In this document: positions 25,137 through 33,213 of the stretch, piece by piece
Numbering within the stretch: the stretch's first letter is position 1
Layout: each line of letters opens with the position of its first letter
Assembly: GCA_029261815.1 (NCBI GenBank)
Contig: JAJDAQ010000023.1
Coordinates: 1 to 40,492, forward strand
DNA length: 40,492 bases
Direction: 5' to 3'
Source: Deltaproteobacteria bacterium
GTDB taxonomy: Bacteria > Myxococcota_A > UBA9160 > UBA6930
Notes under the pieces: generated by a model
Databases searched by the model: none
Told to the model about the DNA's origin: nothing
Seen by the model: the letters and a program-made list of their open reading frames with translations, nothing else
Translations under genes and position numbers: made by a program

Positions 25137-25969
25137 CGCGACCCGCTCACTACCTCGTTCTCACGCTCATGCTGGTCGTGGCCTCCGCCTGTGGAAACGA
25201 ACCCGACGCATCCGTGCCGCCGGCCGGCGAGCGCTTCATCACCCTCGGCTCGACCACGTCGACCCGTGATTCGGGACTGCTCGACGACCTGAACGCGCGC
25301 TTCGAAGCGGCCACCGGGATCAGCGTGCGTGTGGTTGCAGCCGGCACCGGACGCGCACTCGAAATGGGGCGCCGCGGCGATGTCGATGCGCTGCTCGTGC
25401 ATCACCGCCCATCCGAAGACGCATTCGTCGCCAATGGCGATGCACCGTACCGCCGCGACGTCATGTTCAACGACTTCGTGATCGTCGGTCCCGCCGCGGA
25501 CCCGGCTGGCGTCGCCGCGTTGACGACCGCGACAGAAGCGCTGCGCGCGATCGCGGCCCAAGACCAGCTGTTCCTTTCGCGCGGAGACGATTCAGGCACG
25601 CACAAGGCGGAACGCGGGCTCTGGGACGCCGCCGGAATCGGCGAGGACGCTCGCGGAGGCGGCTATCGGGAGAGTGGAAGCGGCATGGGCGCGACACTCA
25701 ACACCGCAAAGGAACTCGGCGCGTACACGCTCACCGACCGGGGTACCTGGCTGGCATTCGGCGACCGCGGCGATCTCGTGCAACTCCTCGAAGGGGATCC
25801 GCCGCTCCGGAACCCCTACGGCGTGCTCCCCATCTCGCCGACCCGACACCCGCACGTAAAATTCGAGGATGCCGAGGCCTATGTGAACTGGCTGGTGTCC
25901 GACGAAGGCCAGCGTGCGATTGCGGGCTTTCGGGTGAGGGGTGAACCCCTCTTTTTCCCGAACCCCTGA
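25133..25969 (+). CDS. tupA: Tungstate-type ABC transporter substrate-binding lipoprotein
   Basis: Periplasmic binding protein, 278 residues, with a lipoprotein signal (LVVASAC, Cys20). The oxyanion-binding LGSTTSTRDSGLL corresponds to the TTTS-type motif of TupA. FNDFVIVGPAADPAG, SRGDDSGTHKAE and NPYGVLPISPTRHPH are family blocks. GTG at 25133 overlaps the tupC stop. Tungstate supply suggests a tungsten-dependent oxidoreductase elsewhere in the genome; molybdate cannot be fully excluded. The order permease-ATPase-binding protein differs from the common tupABC order. Confidence 0.9.
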   Translation: MTRPAHYLVLTLMLVVASACGNEPDASVPPAGERFITLGSTTSTRDSGLLDDLNARFEAATGISVRVVAAGTGRALEMGRRGDVDALLVHHRPSEDAFVANGDAPYRRDVMFNDFVIVGPAADPAGVAALTTATEALRAIAAQDQLFLSRGDDSGTHKAERGLWDAAGIGEDARGGGYRESGSGMGATLNTAKELGAYTLTDRGTWLAFGDRGDLVQLLEGDPPLRNPYGVLPISPTRHPHVKFEDAEAYVNWLVSDEGQRAIAGFRVRGEPLFFPNP

Positions 25970-26021
25970 GGTCCCCGGGGCGCCATCGAGAAAACCGAGT
26001 AGCCAGCCCCGGTTCACTGCG

Positions 26022-26050
26022 TAGAATCCCGCGCTTCATCTCGCAGAGGT
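26022..26050 (+). promoter_or_regulatory. Putative -10 box and ribosome site for the DUF481 gene
   Basis: TAGAAT at 26022-26027 is followed by AGAGG at 26045-26049, five bases before the GTG at 26055. No clear -35 box is seen. Confidence 0.4.
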
Positions 26051-26054
26051 ATGT

Positions 26055-26990
26055 GTGTTGCGCCGTTTCATCTTGTTGTTCACCGTCTCGCTGATCTGCC
26101 CGCTCGGCGGCATCGCCGAAACCGTGGTGCTCTCCAACGGCGACGTGCTCGACGCCGTCTCGGTCGAGCCGATCGACACGGGCTGGCGGGTCGAACACCC
26201 GGTCCTCGGAACCCTCGAGCTCGCCGGCGATGCGGTCGCCCGCATCGACTCGCCTGCCGCCGCGCCGACGCCGCCGGTCTCAGCCGAACCGACGCCGGAA
26301 CCGGCGGATCGAGGCGTCTTCGGATCGGGTTGGCTCATCGGCTTCGACCGCGCCTTCTCGTTCGGCCTATCCGGCGCGCGCGGAAACTCGGACAACCTCG
26401 ACGCCACCGTGGGCCTCGACATCGACTTCGAGGACGACGAGACGCGCTGGATCTTCGACGGACGCTTCTACTACGCCGAATCTTCGGGGACCGAGACCAA
26501 GAACCAGGGCTACGCCGATCTCACGCGTGACTGGCTGCTCACCGATCGTCCCTACTTCTACTTCGGGCAGATCCGTTGGGACGTGGACGAGTTCGAGGCC
26601 TGGGACCATCGCGGCACCGTCAGCGGCGGCGTCGGCTGGAACCTCCATGAGACCGAGACCCTGGCGGTCCGCGCCCGGACCGGCCTCGCGGTCACGCGAA
26701 CTTTCGGCGGCACCGACGAAGAGACCGACTACGAACTGCTGATCCGCTTCGAAACCGACTGGAAACCCAGCGAGCACCAGACGCTGACCGCGTACAACGC
26801 GACCTACCCCTCCATGAAGGACACCGGCGAGTTCCGCAACCTGACCGGCATCCAGTGGAAGATCAACTTCGCCGACAGCCCCGGACTCGCCCTGCAACTT
26901 GGACTCGAGAACGAGTATGAATCGGACGTCCCGCGCGGAACCGACCGAAACGACTTGCAGTACAACGCGTCGCTGGTCGTCGGCTTCTAG
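26055..26990 (+). CDS. DUF481-family outer-membrane beta-barrel protein
   Basis: A 311-residue exported protein. The signal peptide (LLFTVSLICPLGGIAET) is followed by VVLSNGDVLDAVSVEPIDTGWRV-type short repeats common before DUF481 barrels, a proline-rich linker (about 70-88) and alternating aromatic beta-strands to the C-terminal LVVGF, with a terminal Phe typical of outer-membrane barrels. DUF481 proteins include the salt-induced YdiY of enteric bacteria. GTG at 26055 is favoured by the upstream AGAGG. Its stop lies six bases from the convergent dehydrogenase stop. Confidence 0.85.
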   Translation: MLRRFILLFTVSLICPLGGIAETVVLSNGDVLDAVSVEPIDTGWRVEHPVLGTLELAGDAVARIDSPAAAPTPPVSAEPTPEPADRGVFGSGWLIGFDRAFSFGLSGARGNSDNLDATVGLDIDFEDDETRWIFDGRFYYAESSGTETKNQGYADLTRDWLLTDRPYFYFGQIRWDVDEFEAWDHRGTVSGGVGWNLHETETLAVRARTGLAVTRTFGGTDEETDYELLIRFETDWKPSEHQTLTAYNATYPSMKDTGEFRNLTGIQWKINFADSPGLALQLGLENEYESDVPRGTDRNDLQYNASLVVGF

Positions 26991-26996
26991 CGAGAC

Positions 26997-28193
26997 CTAA
27001 CGTTCGATCGGCGAGGGATCGCGACAGAGATCCTTGGTCAGGTTCTTGTGGTGTGCTTCGAGCGTACCGCCGCCAATTTCGAGCAGCTTTGCATCCCGCC
27101 ACAGGCGCTCGACCACGTTCTCGCCCATGTACCCCTGCCCCCCCAGCACCTGGATGGCTGCGTCGCAGGCATTCTTGGCCATCTGGCTCGCAAAGAGCTT
27201 GGCTGCATCCGCGTCGACACGTTGGCCGGTCGCACCCAGGTCGATGCGGCGAGCCGTGTCATAGGTCAGGAGTTCAGCCGCGCGCCATGCGGCGAAGTGT
27301 TCGCCGATGTATCGCTGGATCTGTCCATGGTCGCGGAGCGGCACGCCAAACGACCGGCGTTCGTTCGCATAACCGATCATCGTGCGCAGTGCGCGGCGAC
27401 CGATTCCGACGCTCATCGCCGCAAGCGTGAGCCGTTCGACCTCGAGGTTCCGCATCATCTGCAGGGTGCCCTCGCCCTCCTTGCCGAGGCGATGAGAGAC
27501 CGGCACGTGCACCCCGTCGAACACCAACTCGGCCGTGAAGGACGCGCGCATTCCAAGCTTGTCGCTCCATTTCTGGCCGAGTCGAAAGCCCTCCATTCCC
27601 TTCTCGACGAGGAAGCTGGAGATCTCGCGCTCGTTCGTGGCGGCATAGACCACGAAGGCATCCCCGAGCGTGGTGTCATCGACGCCCCCGTTCGTGATGA
27701 AGGTCTTGGTTCCGTCGATCACGTACGCGTCGCCGTCGCGCTTCGCGCGCGTCCGCATGGCCAGCACATCGGTCCCGACCTCGGGTTCGGTCATGCACAG
27801 ACCGCCCACGATCTCGCCGCTTGCGGCCTTCGGAAGGATCCGCGCCTGGATCTCGTCACTGGCATTCACCGATACGTTCTGGGCGAACAGGATCGCGTGG
27901 GCCAATACCGCGAGTGCGAAGCCGGGATCCGACGTCGACAGCTCGTCATAGACGATCGCAGCCGCTGTAGCGTCGAGACCGGCGCCCCCGAAGGCCTCCG
28001 GAAGCGTGACCCCAAGCAGACCCAGCTCGCCAGCCTGATTGAAAAGAGGCCGGTTGAAACGCTCTGTCCGGTCGAACTCGGCCGCCTGCGGCTCTACCTC
28101 GCGCTGGACGAATTCCCGCAGCGTGTCGGTCAGGAGGGCGTGTTCGGGCGTCGGTGCGCGCAGATCCAGGGAGCGCAATTCGAGTTCGGTCAT
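26997..28193 (-). CDS. Acyl-CoA dehydrogenase, isovaleryl/long-chain type active site
   Basis: An FAD acyl-CoA dehydrogenase of 398 residues. Flavin loop CMTEPEVGTDVLAMRT, KTFITNGG, the substrate-side LGMRASFTAELVFDGVHVP and ANERRSFGVPL are standard. The C-terminal loop reads IGGGTLEAHH, so the medium-chain type Glu is missing; instead Glu253 in EVERLTLA aligns with the catalytic Glu of isovaleryl-CoA dehydrogenase (LDLERL). A branched short-chain substrate is thus plausible but unproven. The ATG at 28193 has a ribosome-site-like AGAGG six bases upstream, which is why a longer in-frame start at 28229 is rejected. Confidence 0.9.
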   Translation of the reverse strand: MTELELRSLDLRAPTPEHALLTDTLREFVQREVEPQAAEFDRTERFNRPLFNQAGELGLLGVTLPEAFGGAGLDATAAAIVYDELSTSDPGFALAVLAHAILFAQNVSVNASDEIQARILPKAASGEIVGGLCMTEPEVGTDVLAMRTRAKRDGDAYVIDGTKTFITNGGVDDTTLGDAFVVYAATNEREISSFLVEKGMEGFRLGQKWSDKLGMRASFTAELVFDGVHVPVSHRLGKEGEGTLQMMRNLEVERLTLAAMSVGIGRRALRTMIGYANERRSFGVPLRDHGQIQRYIGEHFAAWRAAELLTYDTARRIDLGATGQRVDADAAKLFASQMAKNACDAAIQVLGGQGYMGENVVERLWRDAKLLEIGGGTLEAHHKNLTKDLCRDPSPIER

Positions 28194-28321
28194 CGGAACC
28201 TCTTGGGTGGAAGAATCAGCCGGAGACACGGGGCGTCAGACGGCGACCACAATGTTAACCTCCGCGCCACGGGGGACACGGTACGCGCCCATCACCCCCC
28301 CGCCCCCTAGAGGAGACTCCC

Positions 28322-29116
28322 TTGCAGCGGATCCGTCTATTCCTGGCCCTTGCCCTCATTGTCCTGACCCAGGCGGCCTGCGTCGTCATCGAAGACGGCG
28401 AGGTCGGCATCTCGAAGAGCTTTGGCGAGATCGGCGACGAGCCGGTGCCCCAGGGCATCGCCATCGTGGTCCCGGTCGCCCGCCAGATCGAGACCTGGAA
28501 CGTCAAGCTGCAGGAGCAGAAGGAGACCGCGACGGTCCCGTCGTCGGAGGGCCTGATCGTGGGCCTCGACACCTCGCTGCTCTTCAGGATCGAGGCAGAC
28601 AAGGCGCCGGAACTCCGCAAGACCGTCGGCCGGGAACAGGACGTCATGCGACAACTCGTCGTCGCCTACTTCCGCAACGCGCTCCGCGATGTCGTGGCCG
28701 GTTACCCGGTCAAGAACATCTACTCCGAGATTGGACGCAAGGAAATCGCGCAGCGGATCAAGGAGTTCCTCACCACCAGCCTCGGACCGCGCGGAATCAA
28801 GATCGAGGATGTCCTCCTTCGCGACGTACAGCTTCCGCAGCGGTTCCGCGAAAGCATCGAAGCCAAGCTGACGGCGGAGCAGCGGGTGCAACAGAAGCAG
28901 TTCGAACTCGACCAGGCCCGCAAGGAAGCCGAAATCGAAGTGGCGCGCGCTGAAGGCGCCGCACAGGCGCAGCGCATCATCCGCGAAACGCTCTCGGACT
29001 CCTACCTGCAGTACCTGTGGATCCAGACCCTGAACGACAATCCGAATGTCATCTACGTCGCGACGGAAGCCAACCTGCCGATCTTCAAGGGAGTTGGCAG
29101 CGGGCGTCCTCAGTAG
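28322..29116 (+). CDS. SPFH/prohibitin-domain membrane-anchored protein
   Basis: A 264-residue protein of the band-7 (stomatin/prohibitin) superfamily. An N-terminal hydrophobic segment (FLALALIVLTQAACVV) either anchors it or makes it a lipoprotein at Cys20; the lipobox is imperfect (Gln at -3). The SPFH core spans about 22-190 with GISKSFGEIGDEPVPQG and EVGISK-like start, followed by an Ala/Glu/Gln-rich coiled coil (about 195-240). The start is TTG with GAGGAG nine bases upstream. Prohibitins scaffold membrane complexes. It overlaps the convergent PilZ gene by seven bases. Confidence 0.88.
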   Translation: MQRIRLFLALALIVLTQAACVVIEDGEVGISKSFGEIGDEPVPQGIAIVVPVARQIETWNVKLQEQKETATVPSSEGLIVGLDTSLLFRIEADKAPELRKTVGREQDVMRQLVVAYFRNALRDVVAGYPVKNIYSEIGRKEIAQRIKEFLTTSLGPRGIKIEDVLLRDVQLPQRFRESIEAKLTAEQRVQQKQFELDQARKEAEIEVARAEGAAQAQRIIRETLSDSYLQYLWIQTLNDNPNVIYVATEANLPIFKGVGSGRPQ

Positions 29117-29775
29117 AGATGGTTCTCGACGTAGATCTGGATCGAGCGGCGATGCCCCGGCGTCGTGCGCTGGAAGACCAGCCCGGTGTCCGGGAGCAGT
29201 TGATAGGTCGGCTCCGCCTGTGTAACGACGCGACCGAGTCGCGGCAGTTCGAATGCGATCTCCATCGGTGTTTCCATCGCCAGGGGTACGTCCGAACGAA
29301 TCAGGCAGCCGTTTTCTGACAGCGACCGCACCGATGCTTCCCACTCTTGATCCTTCTGGCGGAGCTTGGCCGAGATCGCGGTCCCGACACGCAGGCAAGA
29401 ACGGGGAGTTGGCTCGAGCGCCTGCTGCAGGACCCGGTAGAGCTCGTGCAGTCCGGCCGGGGCCGGGATCCCGCCGACGATCCGCGGGTCTTCGATGGTC
29501 ACGCCGCCGCGGCCGGTCAACATCACGAGCGGCAGGTCGGTGAAGTCGCGATCGTCCGGGAGCTCTCCCAGGAGTCGTTCTTCGACGAGAGCCATCTTGG
29601 GCCGGTGCGACAGGAGCTTCGGATCGTCGCGCCACTCTTCGATGGGAACGATCACGTAGCCAAGCCGGGCCAGGATCGGCCGGGCCATGGGGACAAAGGC
29701 TGTCTCACGCGCAAGCGAGACGATCCAGCTTCGTCCCTCCTCGCCCGCGAGTGCGCGTTGCAACTCGTCGGTCAT
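29110..29775 (-). CDS. PilZ-domain protein with N-terminal receiver-like region
   Basis: A 221-residue cytoplasmic protein. Residues 1-120 look like a degenerate response-regulator-type alpha/beta domain (VIVPIEEWRDDP, MALVEERLLGEL, DLPLVMLTGRGG). Residues from about 125 to the end form a PilZ-like barrel: RVGTAISAKLRQKDQEWEASVRSLSENGCLIRSD. The key second motif (D/NxSxxG) is SLSENG, but the RxxxR arginines that contact c-di-GMP are only partly present (RSCLR), so nucleotide binding is uncertain. It is divergent from the PAS-domain gene, which suggests a joint signalling role. Confidence 0.7.
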   Translation of the reverse strand: MTDELQRALAGEEGRSWIVSLARETAFVPMARPILARLGYVIVPIEEWRDDPKLLSHRPKMALVEERLLGELPDDRDFTDLPLVMLTGRGGVTIEDPRIVGGIPAPAGLHELYRVLQQALEPTPRSCLRVGTAISAKLRQKDQEWEASVRSLSENGCLIRSDVPLAMETPMEIAFELPRLGRVVTQAEPTYQLLPDTGLVFQRTTPGHRRSIQIYVENHLY

Positions 29776-29891
29776 GTCCGGGCCTATCGGCTGGATCGGC
29801 GAGCAGGTTGAGTTCTGTTGGTGGGGAATTCCCGCACTCGGCCCACTCGCGACTTGCGGCGCAAACTGGGGATTCTCCTACCCTTTTCTCC

Positions 29892-30614
29892 ATGGGGGAG
29901 AATCGGCAGCTTGCCAGCTGGCTCGTGCAGCGGCGCACCACCATCGAACACACGATGGCCCAAGCGCTCGGCCGAAAACCGGCCGGCGCTTCCCCCGAAG
30001 CCGAGATTCTCCGCCGCTTCCGGGCCTTCGTCCTGCTGGCGTTGAACGGAGGCCGGCCCCAACCGGCGCTGGACGGCGTGCGCGCGTCCTATCCGCGCGC
30101 GGCCAGGGCACTCCAGGCATGGGTCGAAGCCGCAGTGACCGTCGCGGGCCCCGGCGCTGCGGCCGTCCGCGATGTCCTCGAGCCACTCCGTGAGCAATTC
30201 CAGCTCGCGATGCGATCTACCGCGACGGCAAGGCGCGCCAGCGGGAGCCCGCGCACAAATCGGCGGAGGGCCGTGAGTGCAGCCATCGACCGGGTGTCCG
30301 AGGCGTTCCTGGCCATCGATTCGGACACCGGCACGATCGAAGATGCCAATCCGGCGGCCGGCGCACTCCTGGGCGCGACGCGAGACACACTCCTTGGTGC
30401 GGAAGCCGTCGGCTTCGTGCCGAAGAGTGAACACGACGCATGGTGGACCGAACTCGAAGCCGTCGCCGAAGGCGAAGACAGCCGTTCGTTCCGTACCGCC
30501 CTCTCCGATGGGCGTGGGGGACAAGTCGCGGTGGAAGCCAGCGTGACGCGCTTCTCGACCCGCCGGCGAACGCTCGCGCTGTTCCTGGCGCGACCGGTCT
30601 CTGCAAGACGTTAG
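29892..30614 (+). CDS. PAS-domain protein without visible output domain
   Basis: A 240-residue cytoplasmic protein. The N-terminal half is helical and Ala/Arg-rich (about 1-125) and unrecognised. A PAS domain covers about 130-238, with AIDRVSEAFLAIDSDTGTIEDANPAAGALLGATRDTLLG, a canonical PAS opening. I see no kinase, GGDEF or DNA-binding part. ATG at 29892 follows a TACCCT element (29879-29884) by seven bases and no ribosome site. It diverges from the PilZ gene with 116 bases between, and overlaps the convergent dienelactone hydrolase gene by four. Confidence 0.75.
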   Translation: MGENRQLASWLVQRRTTIEHTMAQALGRKPAGASPEAEILRRFRAFVLLALNGGRPQPALDGVRASYPRAARALQAWVEAAVTVAGPGAAAVRDVLEPLREQFQLAMRSTATARRASGSPRTNRRRAVSAAIDRVSEAFLAIDSDTGTIEDANPAAGALLGATRDTLLGAEAVGFVPKSEHDAWWTELEAVAEGEDSRSFRTALSDGRGGQVAVEASVTRFSTRRRTLALFLARPVSARR

Positions 30615-31327
30615 GCAGACGTGCCTGTGCGGCCCAGGTGCTCGCGCAGGAACGGAACGAGCCTGCGCCAGGCGTCAGCGGCCGCGTCGGCCACGTACAT
30701 GGCGGGCCGTGAATCGTTCATGAACGCGTGTCCGGCTTCGGGATAGAGGTGCACTTCGGCCGGCTGAGAGACCCCGCCGATCACCTCTCGCAATGCGTCC
30801 ACGTCTGCGACCGGGATGATAGCGTCGGCGCCACCGTAGAAGCCCATGAACGGACAACGGAGTTCCGCGACCACATCCAGCGGCTGACGAGGCTTGGCCT
30901 CCGGATCGAGGCCGTCCGCATAGCGAAGCATTCCGTAGAACGGCGCACAGGCCGAAAGCCCCGTGCAGAGGCCACCCGCGAGCACGGTGTACTGCCCGCC
31001 CATGCAGAATCCCGTGATCCCGACGCGCCCCCCACCCACGACGCTATGGCCAGCCAGGTGATCGATGGCCTCCTGGAGGGTTTCGAGCACAAGCGGGTCC
31101 GACAGACGCGAGATCCAGGCCATCGCCTCCGCGGGCTCGGCAAAGGCGTCTCGACCCGTCTTCCGGTACGGATCGACTGCCAGGACCGCGAAGCCTTCAG
31201 CCGCCAGGCGCCGGGCCAGGTCGCGCGTGTGGTCCGCGAGCCCCCAGACGTCGGGGACCATGACGACGCCGGGTGAAGGGCCCTCGTCGGGCGCCGCAAG
31301 AAACCCCAGGGCTGACTCATGTTCCAT
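30611..31327 (-). CDS. Dienelactone hydrolase family protein
   Basis: A 238-residue alpha/beta hydrolase with a cysteine nucleophile. The triad is Cys108 in GFCMGG, Asp168 in YGGADAIIP and His200 in EAGHAF. The oxyanion-side VMVPDVWGL is at 22-30. Dienelactone hydrolases open lactones formed in chloroaromatic and related catabolism, and the family also includes general esterases. The ATG at 31327 is preferred because GGTGGAGG stands five bases upstream on the minus strand; an upstream TTG is possible. It diverges from the MaoC-like gene. Confidence 0.9.
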   Translation of the reverse strand: MEHESALGFLAAPDEGPSPGVVMVPDVWGLADHTRDLARRLAAEGFAVLAVDPYRKTGRDAFAEPAEAMAWISRLSDPLVLETLQEAIDHLAGHSVVGGGRVGITGFCMGGQYTVLAGGLCTGLSACAPFYGMLRYADGLDPEAKPRQPLDVVAELRCPFMGFYGGADAIIPVADVDALREVIGGVSQPAEVHLYPEAGHAFMNDSRPAMYVADAAADAWRRLVPFLREHLGRTGTSA

Positions 31328-31485
31328 CCGGGCCTCCACCAAATCGCGCCAAAGCCGGCATCCGTGACGGCGCTGCCCACGATAGAGCGGCAGCCCCGTC
31401 GCGCCAGGGGCGCCGATGGCGGCGCAATCGGCAGGCGACTAGATTCCGGCGCCCGAAACCCCCGACCGTGTGTGGAGGACGCCCC

Positions 31486-32550
31486 GTGGCCAACGAGACC
31501 GGACTGTTCATCGAAGACCTCACTGCTGGCCGCGCCGTGCCCGGCGGTCCAATTGCCACCGGCCTCGACATCACGCCGGAAGCGTTCGAGGCGCGATTCG
31601 GACGTCTTTTCTGGCGCCCCGACGAAACCCTCGACCCGATCTATTTCAAGCTCGCTGCGTTCTGCAAGACGACGGCTGTGAGTGAGAATTCCCCGGCCAA
31701 CCTGGGCGCCAAGAACGTTCGATTCCACCGCCCTCCGACCTCGCTCGACGACGCAGCCAATACCACGGTGCTCGGACGGAAGTTCCGCGAGGTAGGTGCC
31801 ACCACGGGCGTCTGCCAGGTACGCAGCGCCATTGGTCCCGCCGGCGGCTCGCCGACGCTCTCATGGAGCCGCGAGTGCATCGTGAACGGCCGAAGTGGCT
31901 TCCAGTTCGCCGACGATGGCACGCCGATGGATGACCGCGAAAAGATCGACGTCCATTTCGATGCCGACGCCGTAGAGATCGCGGCGAACGGCCCGAGCGA
32001 ACTGCCGCGCGGTGCCCTCGCGGCCGACGACTTTCGTGTGGGAGACACCCTGCCCACCGGCCGGATCAGCGTCCTGCAACCGGAAGAGATCTTCTGGATC
32101 ACGCGCGGGCTCGGAAACCTGGCCAAGACCCACTACACCCGCGACTCGGGCTACATCGTCTGGGGCCTGCTGACGCTGCTCTACGGCGTTCTCAACTACG
32201 CCGAACAGTTGCGCGGATGTCAGCTCCTGGGTCTGGATGTCGCGAAACACATCGCACCCGTCTACCTGACGGAGCAGCTCCGAGAGGATGAGCACGCGAC
32301 CACGGACGCTCCGGCGCCGCCCGAGTTCCTGTCATCCACGCTCACCGTGCGCGAGGTCGAAGATCTACCGGGACAGCCCGGCGTGAAGCTCGTCAGCGCG
32401 GCGCTCGATGTCTTCAACAATGTGAACGACATCGGCCGCAGCGAGTACGAGCACCAGAATGCCAAGAAGGCCCTTGGCGGGATTCGCGAGGATGGGCAAC
32501 TCCACGTTGGCGACTACGTGCTTCGGCTCGCGGCCTTCCCGCGTGGCTGA
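31486..32550 (+). CDS. MaoC-like double hot-dog protein, probable CoA-ester hydratase relative
   Basis: A 354-residue protein. I read two hot-dog-like halves. The first has LGAKNVRFHRPPTSLDD and an ECIVNGRSG strand. The second opens with DFRVGDTLPTGR and carries a hydratase-2-like segment, TRGLGNLAKTHY, where the catalytic Asp is Asn211 and the His is His216. Double hot-dog MaoC enzymes hydrate or dehydrate CoA esters, such as (R)-specific enoyl-CoA hydratases or mesaconyl-CoA hydratases. The Asp-to-Asn change makes activity uncertain. The GTG at 31486 is chosen because GGAGGA is seven bases upstream. This is a family-level call with moderate confidence. Confidence 0.55.
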   Translation: MANETGLFIEDLTAGRAVPGGPIATGLDITPEAFEARFGRLFWRPDETLDPIYFKLAAFCKTTAVSENSPANLGAKNVRFHRPPTSLDDAANTTVLGRKFREVGATTGVCQVRSAIGPAGGSPTLSWSRECIVNGRSGFQFADDGTPMDDREKIDVHFDADAVEIAANGPSELPRGALAADDFRVGDTLPTGRISVLQPEEIFWITRGLGNLAKTHYTRDSGYIVWGLLTLLYGVLNYAEQLRGCQLLGLDVAKHIAPVYLTEQLREDEHATTDAPAPPEFLSSTLTVREVEDLPGQPGVKLVSAALDVFNNVNDIGRSEYEHQNAKKALGGIREDGQLHVGDYVLRLAAFPRG

Positions 32551-33193
32551 TCGCTTCCGGCGCTTCGCGCTGATCGGGATCGCCGCGGCGACACTCGCCG
32601 CATCGACTGCGGGCACCCTCCCCGGGCTCACGGCCGACGACTGGGCCGACCTGCGTGCCGGCGACGTCGTCGCCCAGGAAGAATCGGCACCGCGGGGCAG
32701 CCATGTGGTCACGGTTTCAGCGCTGCTGCGCGAAACCCCCGAAGCGGTCTGGGAGGTGGTCGCCGACTGTGGCCACTTCGAGGACTTGATGCCGCGCACG
32801 ATCGAGAGCGAGGCCTACTCAGCGACAAATGGCGAACGGGAGTGTCGCACGGTCAGTGACCTCCCCTTCCCTCTGGCCGACCTCGAATCCGCGGTCAGAA
32901 GCTGGGAACTGGAAGACGCTGACGGCACGCGCCACCGGCACTTCGAGCAGGTCCCCGGCGACTGGTCGTTCGAGAAGAGTGCCGGGCACTGGGCCGTGAT
33001 CCCGGTCGCCGAACCGCCTCACCGCACCCTGCTGCGATACCGGATCGCGGTCACGCCGCGCCTGTCGCTGCCAGACTTCATCGTCCGCGCAGCACAGTCG
33101 CAAACCGCGCCCCAGATGTTCGAGGCGATCTCCGAGGAAGCGCGGCGGCGAATCCGACCGATCCTCACCGCGGCTCCGGACGATCGACGTTAG
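32543..33193 (+). CDS. SRPBCC/START-like domain protein with signal peptide
   Basis: A 216-residue protein with a probable export signal (FALIGIAAATLAASTAG) followed by a polyketide-cyclase/START-like fold. Motifs are SALLRETPEAVWEVVADCGHFEDLMPRT and the strands RTLLRYRIAVTP. SRPBCC proteins bind hydrophobic ligands in a deep cavity. The GTG at 32543 overlaps the preceding stop by eight bases; an ATG at 32492 would be longer but would lie wholly within the MaoC-like gene. The stop lies 20 bases from the convergent reductase-like gene. Confidence 0.75.
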   Translation: MADRFRRFALIGIAAATLAASTAGTLPGLTADDWADLRAGDVVAQEESAPRGSHVVTVSALLRETPEAVWEVVADCGHFEDLMPRTIESEAYSATNGERECRTVSDLPFPLADLESAVRSWELEDADGTRHRHFEQVPGDWSFEKSAGHWAVIPVAEPPHRTLLRYRIAVTPRLSLPDFIVRAAQSQTAPQMFEAISEEARRRIRPILTAAPDDRR

Positions 33194-33213
33194 TCGGCGG
33201 TCGGCGGTCGGCC

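Noticed and set aside
33192-33213. A short run of GTCGGCG repeats between convergent genes
   Set aside because: Three partial copies in GC-rich intergenic DNA; too short to be a meaningful repeat, and no hairpin with T tract.
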